Assembly (NCBI RefSeq): GCF_041080655.1
Contig: NZ_CP163525.1
Location: forward strand, 8,308,001-8,372,000
Source of the DNA: Streptomyces sp. CG4
GTDB taxonomy: Bacteria; Actinomycetota; Actinomycetes; Streptomycetales; Streptomycetaceae
DNA: 64,000 nucleotides
Reading direction: 5' to 3'
The translations under genes and the position numbers were made by a program. Of this stretch, positions 25,429 through 32,969 are shown piece by piece. Each line of letters begins with the position of its first letter. Within the stretch, counting starts at the first letter, position 1. The notes under the pieces were generated by a model. The model searched no databases. It was given only the letters and a program-made list of their open reading frames with translations, and was not told the DNA's origin.

Positions 25429-25735
25429 GCAACGGGGGAGCAGAACGGCGCCTATCGGGAAGAGCCCGCCGGCGCGGGCACTGCGCCGCAACCCATATGC
25501 CGGGAGGCGGAGTTGACGTACGGAGGGAACGACCGTCTCGTACAGGCCGAGGCTCGTGCGGGCGGCGCCGTGAAGCCGACGGCTCTGCAACTCCCGAGGG
25601 GCGCGGGGAACTGCGCGACAAGCGACAACGGACCTGCAGCCCGAAGACGGCCGCCCCCCCGAGCCGGACCGGCCCCCCACCGGCCCGCAGCCGTACAAAC
25701 GGCGCAGGACCCCAAACTGCTGACGCACCGCGGGG
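25429..25735. other. Intergenic region with a Streptomyces-type interspersed repeat
   Basis: No gene is supported in these 307 bases. The stretch near 25592-25640, CGAGGGGCGCGGGGAACTGC followed by GCGACAAGC and further C-rich sequence to about 25710, resembles an intergenic repeat I have seen many times in Streptomyces genomes; its function is not known to me. It separates the ketosynthase operon from the convergent acyltransferase gene. Confidence 0.5.
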
Positions 25736-26464
25736 TCAGTGCGCCTCCGCCGCCCGCAGCTGCTCCACCGTAGGTGCCGTACCCCCCAGATGGGCCGGCA
25801 GCCACCAGGAGTCCTCGGAGCCCTTGGGGCGGCCCGGGTAGGCGCGCTGCGCGGCCTCCAGCACGTCCTGGACGGCCTCGCGCAGCCGGCGGGTGATCGC
25901 GCCCGCGTACTGGTCGCGGGGCGCCTCGACCGCCTCGCCGACCCGCATGGTGATGGGCAGGTGGTTGCGCTTCAGGTTGCGGGGCTGGCCCTTCGTCCAC
26001 AGCCGCTGGGTGCCCCACACCGCCATCGGGATCAGCGGGACGCCGGCGTCCTGGGCGAGCCTGGCCGCACCGGACTTGAAGCTCTTCAGTGTGAACGACT
26101 GCGAGATGGTGGCCTCCGGGAAGACCCCGACCACCTCGCCCGAACGCAGCGAGTCCAGCGCGTGCGCATAGGCCGCCTCGCCCTGCTTGCGGTCCACCGG
26201 GATGTGCTTCATGCCGCGCATCAGCGGACCGGAGATCCGGTGCCGGAAGACGGACTCCTTCGCCATGAAGCGCACCAGGCGCTTCTGCGGCAGGGCCGCC
26301 AGGCCGTTGAAGACGAAGTCCAGATAGCTGATGTGATTGCTGACCAGCACGGCGCCGCCCGAGCGCGGGATGTTCTCCGACCCCTGGCAGTCGATCTTCA
26401 GGTCCCAGACCTTGAACAACGTCTTGGCGAATCCGACGACGGGACGGTAGACCAGCTCTGCCAT
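25736..26464 (-). CDS. 1-acyl-sn-glycerol-3-phosphate acyltransferase (PlsC family)
   Basis: A 242-residue membrane-associated acyltransferase. Motif I NHISYLD (HX4D) is near residue 43, motif III VFPEATIS near 115, and the PMAVWGTQR strand follows. It makes phosphatidic acid from lysophosphatidic acid. The start ATG at 26464 has only a distant AAGGG. It is convergent with the ketosynthase operon but has its own promoter region, so a link with the ole genes is not implied. Confidence 0.88.
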   Translation of the reverse strand: MAELVYRPVVGFAKTLFKVWDLKIDCQGSENIPRSGGAVLVSNHISYLDFVFNGLAALPQKRLVRFMAKESVFRHRISGPLMRGMKHIPVDRKQGEAAYAHALDSLRSGEVVGVFPEATISQSFTLKSFKSGAARLAQDAGVPLIPMAVWGTQRLWTKGQPRNLKRNHLPITMRVGEAVEAPRDQYAGAITRRLREAVQDVLEAAQRAYPGRPKGSEDSWWLPAHLGGTAPTVEQLRAAEAH

Positions 26465-26516
26465 GGGCGGGACGGACCCTTTCTGCTCTGCTCGGGAAAG
26501 GGGGCTCCCGGCGGGA

Positions 26517-26543
26517 AAGTTACGCAGCCGTAGGTTTACGGCG
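26517..26543 (-). promoter_or_regulatory. Dyad in the acyltransferase promoter
   Basis: TACG-CAGC-CGTA (26521-26532) is a short perfect dyad flanked by a second TTTACGG (26536-26542), reading GTTACGCAGCCGTAGGTTTA. It lies about 55 bases upstream of the acyltransferase start. I recall similar motifs before lipid genes in Streptomyces, but I cannot name the regulator with certainty. Confidence 0.35.
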
Positions 26544-26652
26544 TCTCGCAGATCGTGCCCGAAGAACGGACGGGTAGCCAGTCCTCGTGCCCCGGAGTGG
26601 CGAGATCCTCGTCACGTCGGCCGCCATCCCACCTTGGATCTTTAAGGCCCCT

Positions 26653-27069
26653 TTACTCCGCCCGTACTGTTGCCCTCTTCAGAAGCAGGAACATCTCGCA
26701 CCCCAGGCAGTACCCGAATGCCGCATTCAGGAAGGCGGCGGCGAGCGCGGCCCCGGTCGCGGCCAGCCCCAACCACTGCGGCCCCACCGTGAACCCGACA
26801 AGGCCGAGCCCGCCGAACACCAGCCCCACCGCCTGCGCGAACCGTGGCGGCTCCGGCGCCTCGAACTCCCGTGGCGCCCCGAGCCGCGGCCGTACGGCGG
26901 TGCGGAACACCCAGCCGTACGGCGACCGCTGCACACCCGCGGCCGCGCCGAGCGCGAACACCAGCGTCTGCCAGCCCAGCAGCCAGGCGCTCTGCAGGCT
27001 CAGGGCGGCTACCAGAACCACCGTCGTCACGGCCGCCGCGAACCGCGGCCCCCTCGCATCGATGTCCAT
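26653..27069 (-). CDS. DUF4395-family membrane protein
   Basis: A 138-residue protein with four membrane helices, typical of DUF4395. Near the C-terminus AFGYCLGCEMFLLLK carries a CxxC pair at the membrane, also typical. Start ATG at 27069. It is divergent from a membrane-anchored thioredoxin gene, and both contain CxxC motifs, so they may form a thiol-disulfide relay or a sulfur/metal handling pair; that is inference from pairing. Confidence 0.85.
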   Translation of the reverse strand: MDIDARGPRFAAAVTTVVLVAALSLQSAWLLGWQTLVFALGAAAGVQRSPYGWVFRTAVRPRLGAPREFEAPEPPRFAQAVGLVFGGLGLVGFTVGPQWLGLAATGAALAAAFLNAAFGYCLGCEMFLLLKRATVRAE

Positions 27070-27072
27070 GAA

Positions 27073-27137
27073 GCAAGCATTCCGCAACGGAATCTCCCGC
27101 GGGAGGAGGGAATGTTTGCAGTCTCGTGAATGCTTGT
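27073..27137. promoter_or_regulatory. Repeated GCAAGCATTC motif in the DUF4395/thioredoxin promoter
   Basis: GCAAGCATTCC (27073-27083) faces GGAATGTTTGC (27109-27119), a nearly perfect inverted repeat (10 of 11) spaced by 25 bases. A third half-site GAATGCTTGT (27128-27137) covers the thioredoxin start. The arrangement suggests one repressor controlling both divergent genes. Confidence 0.5.
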
Positions 27138-27558
27138 GCAGATGATGACCGGAATGGTGGTGTGCGTGGCGGTGCTCGTCGTGGCGAGCGCCGCCGGAGT
27201 GCTGCACAAGTGGCGGAGCGGAAGAGTGCGGGTGCGCGGGCGGGACGACGGCAAGCGGCTCGGCGCCGCCGAACTGGGCGGCGAACTCGGTGAACGGGCC
27301 ACGCTGGTCCAGTTCTCCAGCGCCTTCTGCGCGCCCTGCCGGGCCACCCGGCGCGTGCTCGGCGAGGTCGCCGGCATGGTCCCCGGGGTGACCCACATCG
27401 AGATCGACGCCGAGGCCCACCTGGACCTCGTACGCCGGCTGGAGATCCTGAAGACGCCGACCGTGCTGGTGCTCGACGCCGAGGGGCGGGTGGTGCGGCG
27501 CGCCACCGGACAGCCCCGCAAGGCCGACGTCATCGCGGCGGTGGGGGAGGCCGTGTGA
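27130..27558 (+). CDS. Membrane-anchored thioredoxin-family protein
   Basis: A 142-residue protein: one N-terminal membrane helix (about 5-25), then a thioredoxin fold with active site FCAPCR (CxxC, about residues 67-70) and the cis-proline in LKTPTVLV. The domain has no cytochrome-type insertion. The orientation (Nin, domain after a basic KWRSGR segment) leaves it unclear which side of the membrane the active site faces. No ribosome site precedes the ATG at 27130; ATGs at 27142 or 27145 are alternatives. Divergent from DUF4395. Confidence 0.85.
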   Translation: MLVQMMTGMVVCVAVLVVASAAGVLHKWRSGRVRVRGRDDGKRLGAAELGGELGERATLVQFSSAFCAPCRATRRVLGEVAGMVPGVTHIEIDAEAHLDLVRRLEILKTPTVLVLDAEGRVVRRATGQPRKADVIAAVGEAV

Positions 27559-27629
27559 GCGCGGTGACGTATCTCCCGGATCGCGGAACGTACTTGACTG
27601 CGCCTGCCACCTATCGTCAGCCTGACCCT

Positions 27630-27710
27630 ATGCCGATCGAACTCCTTCTCCACGGGCGGGTCCACGTCGACCTCGCCCGCACCGCGAGCGCCACCTGTCC
27701 GGACTGTTGA
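27630..27710 (+). CDS. 26-residue cysteine-ending leader peptide (putative attenuator)
   Basis: An ATG-started frame encodes MPIELLLHGRVHVDLARTAS followed by ATCPDC and stop. It belongs to the small VHVDLxRTxSAxC leader peptides I know upstream of sulfur and flavin reductase genes in Streptomyces. Two cysteines fall in the last four codons. It ends 44 bases before the flavin reductase start. By analogy with cysteine-responsive upstream frames reported in mycobacteria, slow translation of the Cys codons at low cysteine would change downstream expression. TTGACT (27594-27599) lies upstream, but a matching -10 is unclear. Confidence 0.75.
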   Translation: MPIELLLHGRVHVDLARTASATCPDC

Positions 27711-27754
27711 GCACCGACGGCCCAGCTCGCGACCTCCAGCAGAAGGACACCTCG

Positions 27755-28264
27755 ATGACGGCCTCGCCCGACCTCGGCACCGTTCAGCTCGCCTCCCCCG
27801 ACCTGTTGCGCTCCGCCTTCCGCCGGCACGCCGCCGGTGTGGCGGTGATCACCGCACGCGGTGACTCCGGTCCGGTCGGTTTCACCGCCACCTCCCTCAC
27901 CTCCGTCTCCGCCGAGCCCCCGATCGTCTCCTTCGGCATCGGCACGGGCGCCTCCAGCTGGCCCGCGATAGCCGAGACCGACCACATAGGCATCCACATC
28001 CTCGGTGAGCACCAGAGCGAGCTGGCCGCCACCTTCGCCCGCAGCGGCGCCGACCGCTTCGGCGCGCCGACCGCCTGGCGGGAGGGCCCGGAAGGCGTAC
28101 CGGTGCTCGACGGCGTGCTGGCCTGGCTGGTCTGCCGGATCACCGGCCGCGTCCCGGCCGGTGATCACCGCATCGTGCTCGCCGAGGTCGTCCTCGGCGA
28201 CCTCTCCGGCTCCGGCCGCCCGCTCCTGTACCACCAGGGCCGCTTCAACGGCCTGCGGGACTGA
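27755..28264 (+). CDS. Flavin reductase family protein
   Basis: A 169-residue FMN-binding split-barrel protein of the flavin reductase family, which supplies reduced flavin to two-component monooxygenases. The AAGVAVITARGDSGPVGFTA start and SFGIGTGASSWPAI loop are characteristic. AAGGA lies seven bases before the ATG. The cysteine-ending leader peptide upstream links it to sulfur assimilation, for example sulfonate desulfonation, although no such monooxygenase is in the window. Confidence 0.88.
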   Translation: MTASPDLGTVQLASPDLLRSAFRRHAAGVAVITARGDSGPVGFTATSLTSVSAEPPIVSFGIGTGASSWPAIAETDHIGIHILGEHQSELAATFARSGADRFGAPTAWREGPEGVPVLDGVLAWLVCRITGRVPAGDHRIVLAEVVLGDLSGSGRPLLYHQGRFNGLRD

Positions 28265-28330
28265 TCACGCGTCCGTCCCCTGGGGGCCCGTCGAGTTCCG
28301 GTTACGCTGCGTTGCGAAGGTCACACTTCA

Positions 28331-28450
28331 AAGCGCTTGCTTAGCGGACGTGAACTGGGTGTACTGACGAGTAATATTTCGGTCGGAGCGCACGGACGCC
28401 CCGACCGGAATCGGCCGCTTGAGGCGCCTATGCTGCCTGCAAGAGGCAGC
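28331..28450 (+). promoter_or_regulatory. Leader of etfBA: AAGCGCTT palindrome and a small hairpin
   Basis: CAAAGCGCTTGC (palindrome AAGCGCTT at 28331-28338) resembles sites used by TetR-type regulators of acyl-CoA genes. TATGCT (28429-28434) is a possible -10. GCTGCCT-GCAAG-AGGCAGC (28432-28450) forms a perfect 7-bp stem about 30 bases before the etfB start. The functions are inferred. Confidence 0.35.
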
Positions 28451-28481
28451 CCGAAATAGACGATGCAGTAGGAGAGCCGGC

Positions 28482-29267
28482 GTGAGCTTGAGGATCGTTG
28501 TCACTGTGAAGTACGTGCCCGACGCCACTGGCGACCGGCACTTCGCCGATGACCTGACCGTCGACCGCGACGACGTGGACGGTCTGCTCTCCGAGCTGGA
28601 CGAGTACGCGGTCGAGCAGGCGCTGCAGATCGCGGAGGACGCGGACGACGCCGAGGTCACCGTGCTGACGGTCGGCCCCGAGGACGCCAAGGACGCGCTC
28701 CGCAAGGCCCTCTCCATGGGTGCCGACAAGGCCATCCACGTCGAGGACGACGACCTGCACGGCACCGACGCCATCGGCACCTCCCTGGTGCTGGCCAAGG
28801 CGATCGAGAAGGCCGGTTACGACCTGGTGATCTCCGGCATGGCGTCCACCGACGGCACCGGCGGTATCGTCCCGGCCCTCGTGGCCGAGCGTCTCGGCGT
28901 CCCGCAGGTCACCCTGCTCTCCGAGGTCTCCGTCGAGGACAGCACGGTCAAGGGCCGCCGCGACGGCGACGCCGCCAGCGAGCAGCTGGAGGCCTCCCTC
29001 CCGGCCGTCGTCTCCGTCACCGACCAGTCGGGCGAGGCGCGTTACCCGTCCTTCAAGGGCATCATGGCCGCCAAGAAGAAGCCGGTGGAGTCCTGGGACC
29101 TGTCCGACCTGGACATCGAGGCCGAAGAGGTCGGCCTGGAAGGTGCGTTCACCAAGGTCGACGAGGCCAACGAGCGTCCGGCCCGCACGGCCGGCACCAT
29201 CGTCAAGGACGAGGGCGAGGGCGGCAAGCAGCTCGCTGAGTTCCTCGCGAGCCAGAAGTTCATCTAA
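28482..29267 (+). CDS. etfB: Electron transfer flavoprotein subunit beta
   Basis: A 261-residue EtfB. It opens LRIVVTVKYVPDATGDRHF, has the AMP-binding domain I signature (LSMGADKAIHVEDDDL, DLVISGMASTDGTGG) and the C-terminal arm. With EtfA it accepts electrons from acyl-CoA and other dehydrogenases and passes them to the quinone pool. The GTG at 28482 follows AGGAG. etfA begins 53 bases downstream, so both form one operon. Confidence 0.97.
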   Translation: MSLRIVVTVKYVPDATGDRHFADDLTVDRDDVDGLLSELDEYAVEQALQIAEDADDAEVTVLTVGPEDAKDALRKALSMGADKAIHVEDDDLHGTDAIGTSLVLAKAIEKAGYDLVISGMASTDGTGGIVPALVAERLGVPQVTLLSEVSVEDSTVKGRRDGDAASEQLEASLPAVVSVTDQSGEARYPSFKGIMAAKKKPVESWDLSDLDIEAEEVGLEGAFTKVDEANERPARTAGTIVKDEGEGGKQLAEFLASQKFI

Positions 29268-29320
29268 GGGCTCGCCCCCGCTGACCGCCCCTCAACTTCG
29301 TTACGCAGGAGAGCAATCCC

Positions 29321-30283
29321 ATGGCTGAAGTCCTCGTCTACGTCGACCACGTGGACGGTGCCGTCCGCAAGCCCACCCTTGAGCTGCTGACCCTGGCCCG
29401 CCGCGTCGGCGAGCCCGTCGCCGTCGCCCTCGGCAACGGCGCCGCCGACACCGCCGCCACGCTCGCCGAGCACGGCGCGGTGAAGGTCCTCACCCACGAC
29501 GCGTCCGAGTACGCCGACTACCTGGTCGTGCCGAAGGTGGACGCCCTGCAGGCCGCCTACGAGGCCGTCTCCCCGGCCGCCGTGCTGGTCCCGTCCTCCG
29601 CCGAGGGCAAGGAGATCGCCGCCCGCCTGGCGCTGCGCATCGGCTCCGGCATCATCACCGACGCCGTCGACCTGGAGGCCGGCGACGAGGGCCCGGTGGC
29701 CACCCAGTCGGTGTTCGCCGCGTCCTTCACCACCAAGTCCCGGGTCATCAAGGGCACCCCGGTCATCACGGTCAAGCCGAACTCGGCCGCCGTGGAGGCC
29801 GCCCCGGCCGCCGGCGCGGTCGAGGCCCTGTCGGTGTCCTTCTCCGAGAAGGCGACCGGCACCAAGGTCACCGCCCGCACCCCGCGCGAGTCGACGGGCC
29901 GCCCGGAGCTGACCGAGGCCGCGATCGTGGTCTCCGGCGGCCGCGGTGTGAACGGCGCCGAGAACTTCTCGATCATCGAGGCGCTCGCCGACTCCCTCGG
30001 CGCGGCCGTCGGTGCCTCGCGTGCCGCCGTCGACGCCGGCTGGTACCCGCACACCAACCAGGTCGGCCAGACCGGTAAGTCGGTCTCGCCGCAGCTGTAC
30101 ATCGCCAACGGCATCTCCGGTGCGATCCAGCACCGCGCCGGTATGCAGACCTCGAAGACGATCGTGGCCGTCAACAAGGACGCCGAGGCCCCGATCTTCG
30201 AGCTGGTCGACTACGGCGTCGTCGGCGACCTCTTCGACGTCGTCCCGCAGCTGACCGAGGAGATCAAGTCCCGCAAGGGCTGA
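29321..30283 (+). CDS. etfA: Electron transfer flavoprotein subunit alpha
   Basis: A 320-residue EtfA. The C-terminal FAD-binding segment is clear (VVSGGRGVNGAENF near 205-218, then GQTGKSVSPQLYIANGISGA near 248-267). Its N-terminal domain pairs with EtfB. GGAG precedes the ATG by nine bases. The operon ends at a strong hairpin 17 bases after the stop. Confidence 0.97.
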   Translation: MAEVLVYVDHVDGAVRKPTLELLTLARRVGEPVAVALGNGAADTAATLAEHGAVKVLTHDASEYADYLVVPKVDALQAAYEAVSPAAVLVPSSAEGKEIAARLALRIGSGIITDAVDLEAGDEGPVATQSVFAASFTTKSRVIKGTPVITVKPNSAAVEAAPAAGAVEALSVSFSEKATGTKVTARTPRESTGRPELTEAAIVVSGGRGVNGAENFSIIEALADSLGAAVGASRAAVDAGWYPHTNQVGQTGKSVSPQLYIANGISGAIQHRAGMQTSKTIVAVNKDAEAPIFELVDYGVVGDLFDVVPQLTEEIKSRKG

Positions 30284-30300
30284 TCCCCGCCCTCGCCGTA

Positions 30301-30340
30301 CGAGGCCCCCGCGACCGCCCAGCCGGTCACGGGGGCCTCG
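30301..30340. terminator. Bidirectional hairpin terminator after etfA
   Basis: Arms 30301-30317 and 30324-30340 (CGAGGCCCCCG then GACCG in the first) pair at 16 of 17 positions around a 6-base loop. It follows etfA and contains the stop codon of the convergent exonuclease-type gene, so it can end transcription from both sides. Confidence 0.85.
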
Positions 30341-31253
30341 CCTCGTCTCGTCCCAGCGTCAGGGACGCCTGCACCGGCAGGTGATCGCTGGGGAACCGGC
30401 CGTTCAGCGAGAAGGTGTTGACCGCCGCCCGGTGCACCGTGACGCCGGGGGTGGCGAGGATCCAGTCGATACGGTCGCCGTCGGGGGTCAGCGGCTTGTA
30501 GCCGTGGAAGGTCCCGTACAGCTCGCTGCGCTCGGCCGCGCTGTCCCAGGTGTCGACCAGGCCGGCGCCCAGCATCGTGTCGTAGACCGGGTTCTTGTGG
30601 GCGGCGACGTTGAAGTCGCCGGTGACGACGACCGGGAGTGAGCGGTCGAGCCCGGCGATGCGCCGGGCGATCAGGGCGGCGGCACGCGCGCGTGCGTTCT
30701 GACGGCGGTTGTCGAGGTGTGTGTTCAGGACGTAGAACTCACGGTCGCCGTCGAGCAGATCCCGGAACCGCACCCAGGTCACCATCCGGACGGAGCCGCC
30801 GCGCCAGGTGTTGGAGCCGATCACGTCCGGTGTGCCGGAGAGCCAGAAGTGGTCGTACTCCTGCGGGGCGAGCCGGCGGGTGTCGTAGAAGACCGCCATG
30901 AACTCGTCGCGGCTGCCGCCGGCGCGTCCGGTGCCGATCCAGTCGTACGCGGCGCCGAGGTCGGCCTCGATGTCGCGCAGCTGCTTGTAGAGGCCCTCCT
31001 GGGTGCCGATGACATGCAGGCCCTCGCGCTGCAGCAGAGCGCGCATCGCCGGCCTGCGGGCGGCCCAGCTGTGGGGCTCGACGGTGCTCGCGTAGCGCAG
31101 GTTGAACGACATGACGCGCAGCGGACCGCTGTGCCGTTCGCCGGCCGCGGCGGGGCCCACCGAGAGTGCTGTACTGGACAGGGACAGGGGCATCGTGACC
31201 GCCGGCACGGACTTCAGGCCCAGACGGCGGGTGACGCGGCTGCGGGTCGGCAC
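30327..31253 (-). CDS. Secreted endonuclease/exonuclease/phosphatase family protein
   Basis: A 308-residue Mg-dependent phosphoesterase of the DNase I/sphingomyelinase fold. Motifs: MSFNLRYA, IGTQEG, LNTHLDN, TGDFNVAAH and SDHLPVQ. An N-terminal basic then hydrophobic stretch (residues 1-40, TRSRVTRRLGLK then a hydrophobic Ala/Val/Leu segment) looks like a secretion signal, possibly Tat-type. The GTG at 31253 has AAGGAG six bases upstream. The substrate may be nucleic acid, phospholipid or sugar phosphate; it is not decidable here. Confidence 0.88.
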   Translation of the reverse strand: MPTRSRVTRRLGLKSVPAVTMPLSLSSTALSVGPAAAGERHSGPLRVMSFNLRYASTVEPHSWAARRPAMRALLQREGLHVIGTQEGLYKQLRDIEADLGAAYDWIGTGRAGGSRDEFMAVFYDTRRLAPQEYDHFWLSGTPDVIGSNTWRGGSVRMVTWVRFRDLLDGDREFYVLNTHLDNRRQNARARAAALIARRIAGLDRSLPVVVTGDFNVAAHKNPVYDTMLGAGLVDTWDSAAERSELYGTFHGYKPLTPDGDRIDWILATPGVTVHRAAVNTFSLNGRFPSDHLPVQASLTLGRDEARPP

Positions 31254-31386
31254 GGGCGCTCCTTCTGCGGCGGCTTCGGCGAGGCGTTGCGGATGCGCTG
31301 TGACGGTAGGGGCAGTGCGGCCCCGGACGCTGGCAGAGGGACGTGAACACGCCGGGATGGCAGGGTGCAGCAAACGGAATGCGGTG

Positions 31387-31449
31387 TTGACCAGCGGGAA
31401 GGTTGGCAGATAACTTCGCTATACGGATTGTTGATTCCGTAGTGCGGAA
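31387..31449 (+). promoter_or_regulatory. Promoter and two dyads upstream of the DUF6986 gene
   Basis: TTGACC (31387-31392) and GATAAC (31409-31414) form a promoter with 16-base spacing. Downstream lie TTCCG-TAGTG-CGGAA (31435-31449) and a wider dyad, CGCTATACGGA facing TCCGTAGTGCG (about 31417-31446). Repressor bound here would act as a roadblock. The TTCCG/CGGAA arms remind me of IclR-type allantoin regulator sites, but this is not certain. Confidence 0.5.
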
Positions 31450-31466
31450 ACATTGGAGGGTGTGGG

Positions 31467-32765
31467 ATGGGTCAGCAGGAGAAGGTGGCGACAAGCCTCG
31501 CGGGCGCCGTCAGCGAGGAGATCAGCGCCTCCCTCGCACCGGTCGACGCGGAGCTGGAGCGCCGCTACCCCGGGGACCCGGGCACCCGGCAGCCCGTCCA
31601 CACCGTCTACGTCCCCGGTGACGCCTTCGCCGCCGACACCATCCGCTCCTGGGGCGACCGGGCCCTCGCCGCCCTCGACGAGCACGCCCCCGACGCCGCC
31701 TCCTTCGCGGCGCTCCTCGGCCTGTCCGACGAGCTGGCCGAGCCGGTCTACTCCCGCGTCCGCGCCAAGCTGGAGCGCGAGCCCATCGAAGATCTGCGCG
31801 TCGACTTCGAGGACGGCTACGGCGCCCACCCCGACGCCGAGGAGGACGCCACGGCGGCCCGCGCGGCCCGGCTGATCGCCGAGGCGTACCGGAACGGCAC
31901 GGCGGCGCCGTACATGGGCATCCGCATGAAGTGCATGGAAGCGGCGGTACGCGACCGCGGCATCCGCACCCTCGACGTCTTCCTCACCGGCCTGATCGAG
32001 TCGGGCGGCCTGCCCGAGGGCCTGGTCCTCACCCTGCCCAAGGTGACCTACGCCGAGCAGGTCAGCGCCTTCGTACGCCTCCTGGAGGCCTTCGAGAAGG
32101 CGCACGGCCTGGACGCCGGCCGGCTCGGCTTCGAGATCCAGATCGAGACCAGCCAGTCCATCCTCGCCACCGACGGCACCGCCACCGTCGCCCGCATGAT
32201 CCAGGCCGCCGAGGGCCGCGCCACCGGGCTGCACTACGGCACCTTCGACTACAGCGCCTGCCTCGGCGTCTCCGCCGCGTACCAGGCCAGCGACCACCCG
32301 GCCGCCGACCACGCCAAGGCGATCATGCAGGTCGCGGCCGCGGGCACCGGCGTACGCGTCTCGGACGGCTCGACCAACGTGCTGCCCGTCGGCCCGACCG
32401 AGAAGGTCCACGACGCGTGGCGCCTGCACTACGGCCTCACCCGCCGCGCCCTCGCCCGCGCCTACTACCAGGGCTGGGACATGCACCCCGGGCACATCCC
32501 GACCCGCTACGCGGCCGTCTTCGCCTTCTACCGTGAGGGCTTCGAGCAGGCGGCGGCCCGCCTCGCCCGCTACGCCAACCACGCGGGCGGCGACGTGATG
32601 GACGAGCCCGCCACCGCCAAGGCCCTCAGCGGCTATCTGCTGCGCGGCCTGGACTGCGGCGCCCTCGACATCACCGAGGTCGCCCGCCTCACCGGCCTGA
32701 CCCGCGCCGACCTGGAAGGCTTCGCGGCACCCCGGCGCGGTGACCTGACGGCCTCCGCGAAGTAG
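31467..32765 (+). CDS. DUF6986-family protein (HpcH/HpaI aldolase-like)
   Basis: A 432-residue protein resembling HpcH/HpaI-type TIM-barrel lyases: acidic metal site in LRVDFEDGYG, then LTLPKVTYAE, LGFEIQIETSQS and GLHYGTFDYSA. I know the family as DUF6986, often found near allantoin and purine catabolism genes in Streptomyces; no such gene is adjacent here. The reaction is likely a retro-aldol or C-C lyase step, unproven. GGAGGG precedes the ATG at seven bases. The promoter region has clear operator-like dyads, so it is probably repressed in the absence of inducer. Confidence 0.87.
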   Translation: MGQQEKVATSLAGAVSEEISASLAPVDAELERRYPGDPGTRQPVHTVYVPGDAFAADTIRSWGDRALAALDEHAPDAASFAALLGLSDELAEPVYSRVRAKLEREPIEDLRVDFEDGYGAHPDAEEDATAARAARLIAEAYRNGTAAPYMGIRMKCMEAAVRDRGIRTLDVFLTGLIESGGLPEGLVLTLPKVTYAEQVSAFVRLLEAFEKAHGLDAGRLGFEIQIETSQSILATDGTATVARMIQAAEGRATGLHYGTFDYSACLGVSAAYQASDHPAADHAKAIMQVAAAGTGVRVSDGSTNVLPVGPTEKVHDAWRLHYGLTRRALARAYYQGWDMHPGHIPTRYAAVFAFYREGFEQAAARLARYANHAGGDVMDEPATAKALSGYLLRGLDCGALDITEVARLTGLTRADLEGFAAPRRGDLTASAK

Positions 32766-32969
32766 CGGACGCGGCGCCTGCGCGATACAGCGGAGGCCGG
32801 ATGGAGAAGCTGCCACAGCCTCGGCCGGCGGCTTGAGCCGTCGCCGCCGCCCCGTACGCCGGGCGCCGGCGCTCCGGCGGCGGCTTACGGCCCTGCTCAG
32901 CTGACCGGTGCAGAAGGTTCTGGGCAGCAGGCTGGTGCGCGTGATTCCGCCCCGGAGGCCGGTGGGCCG

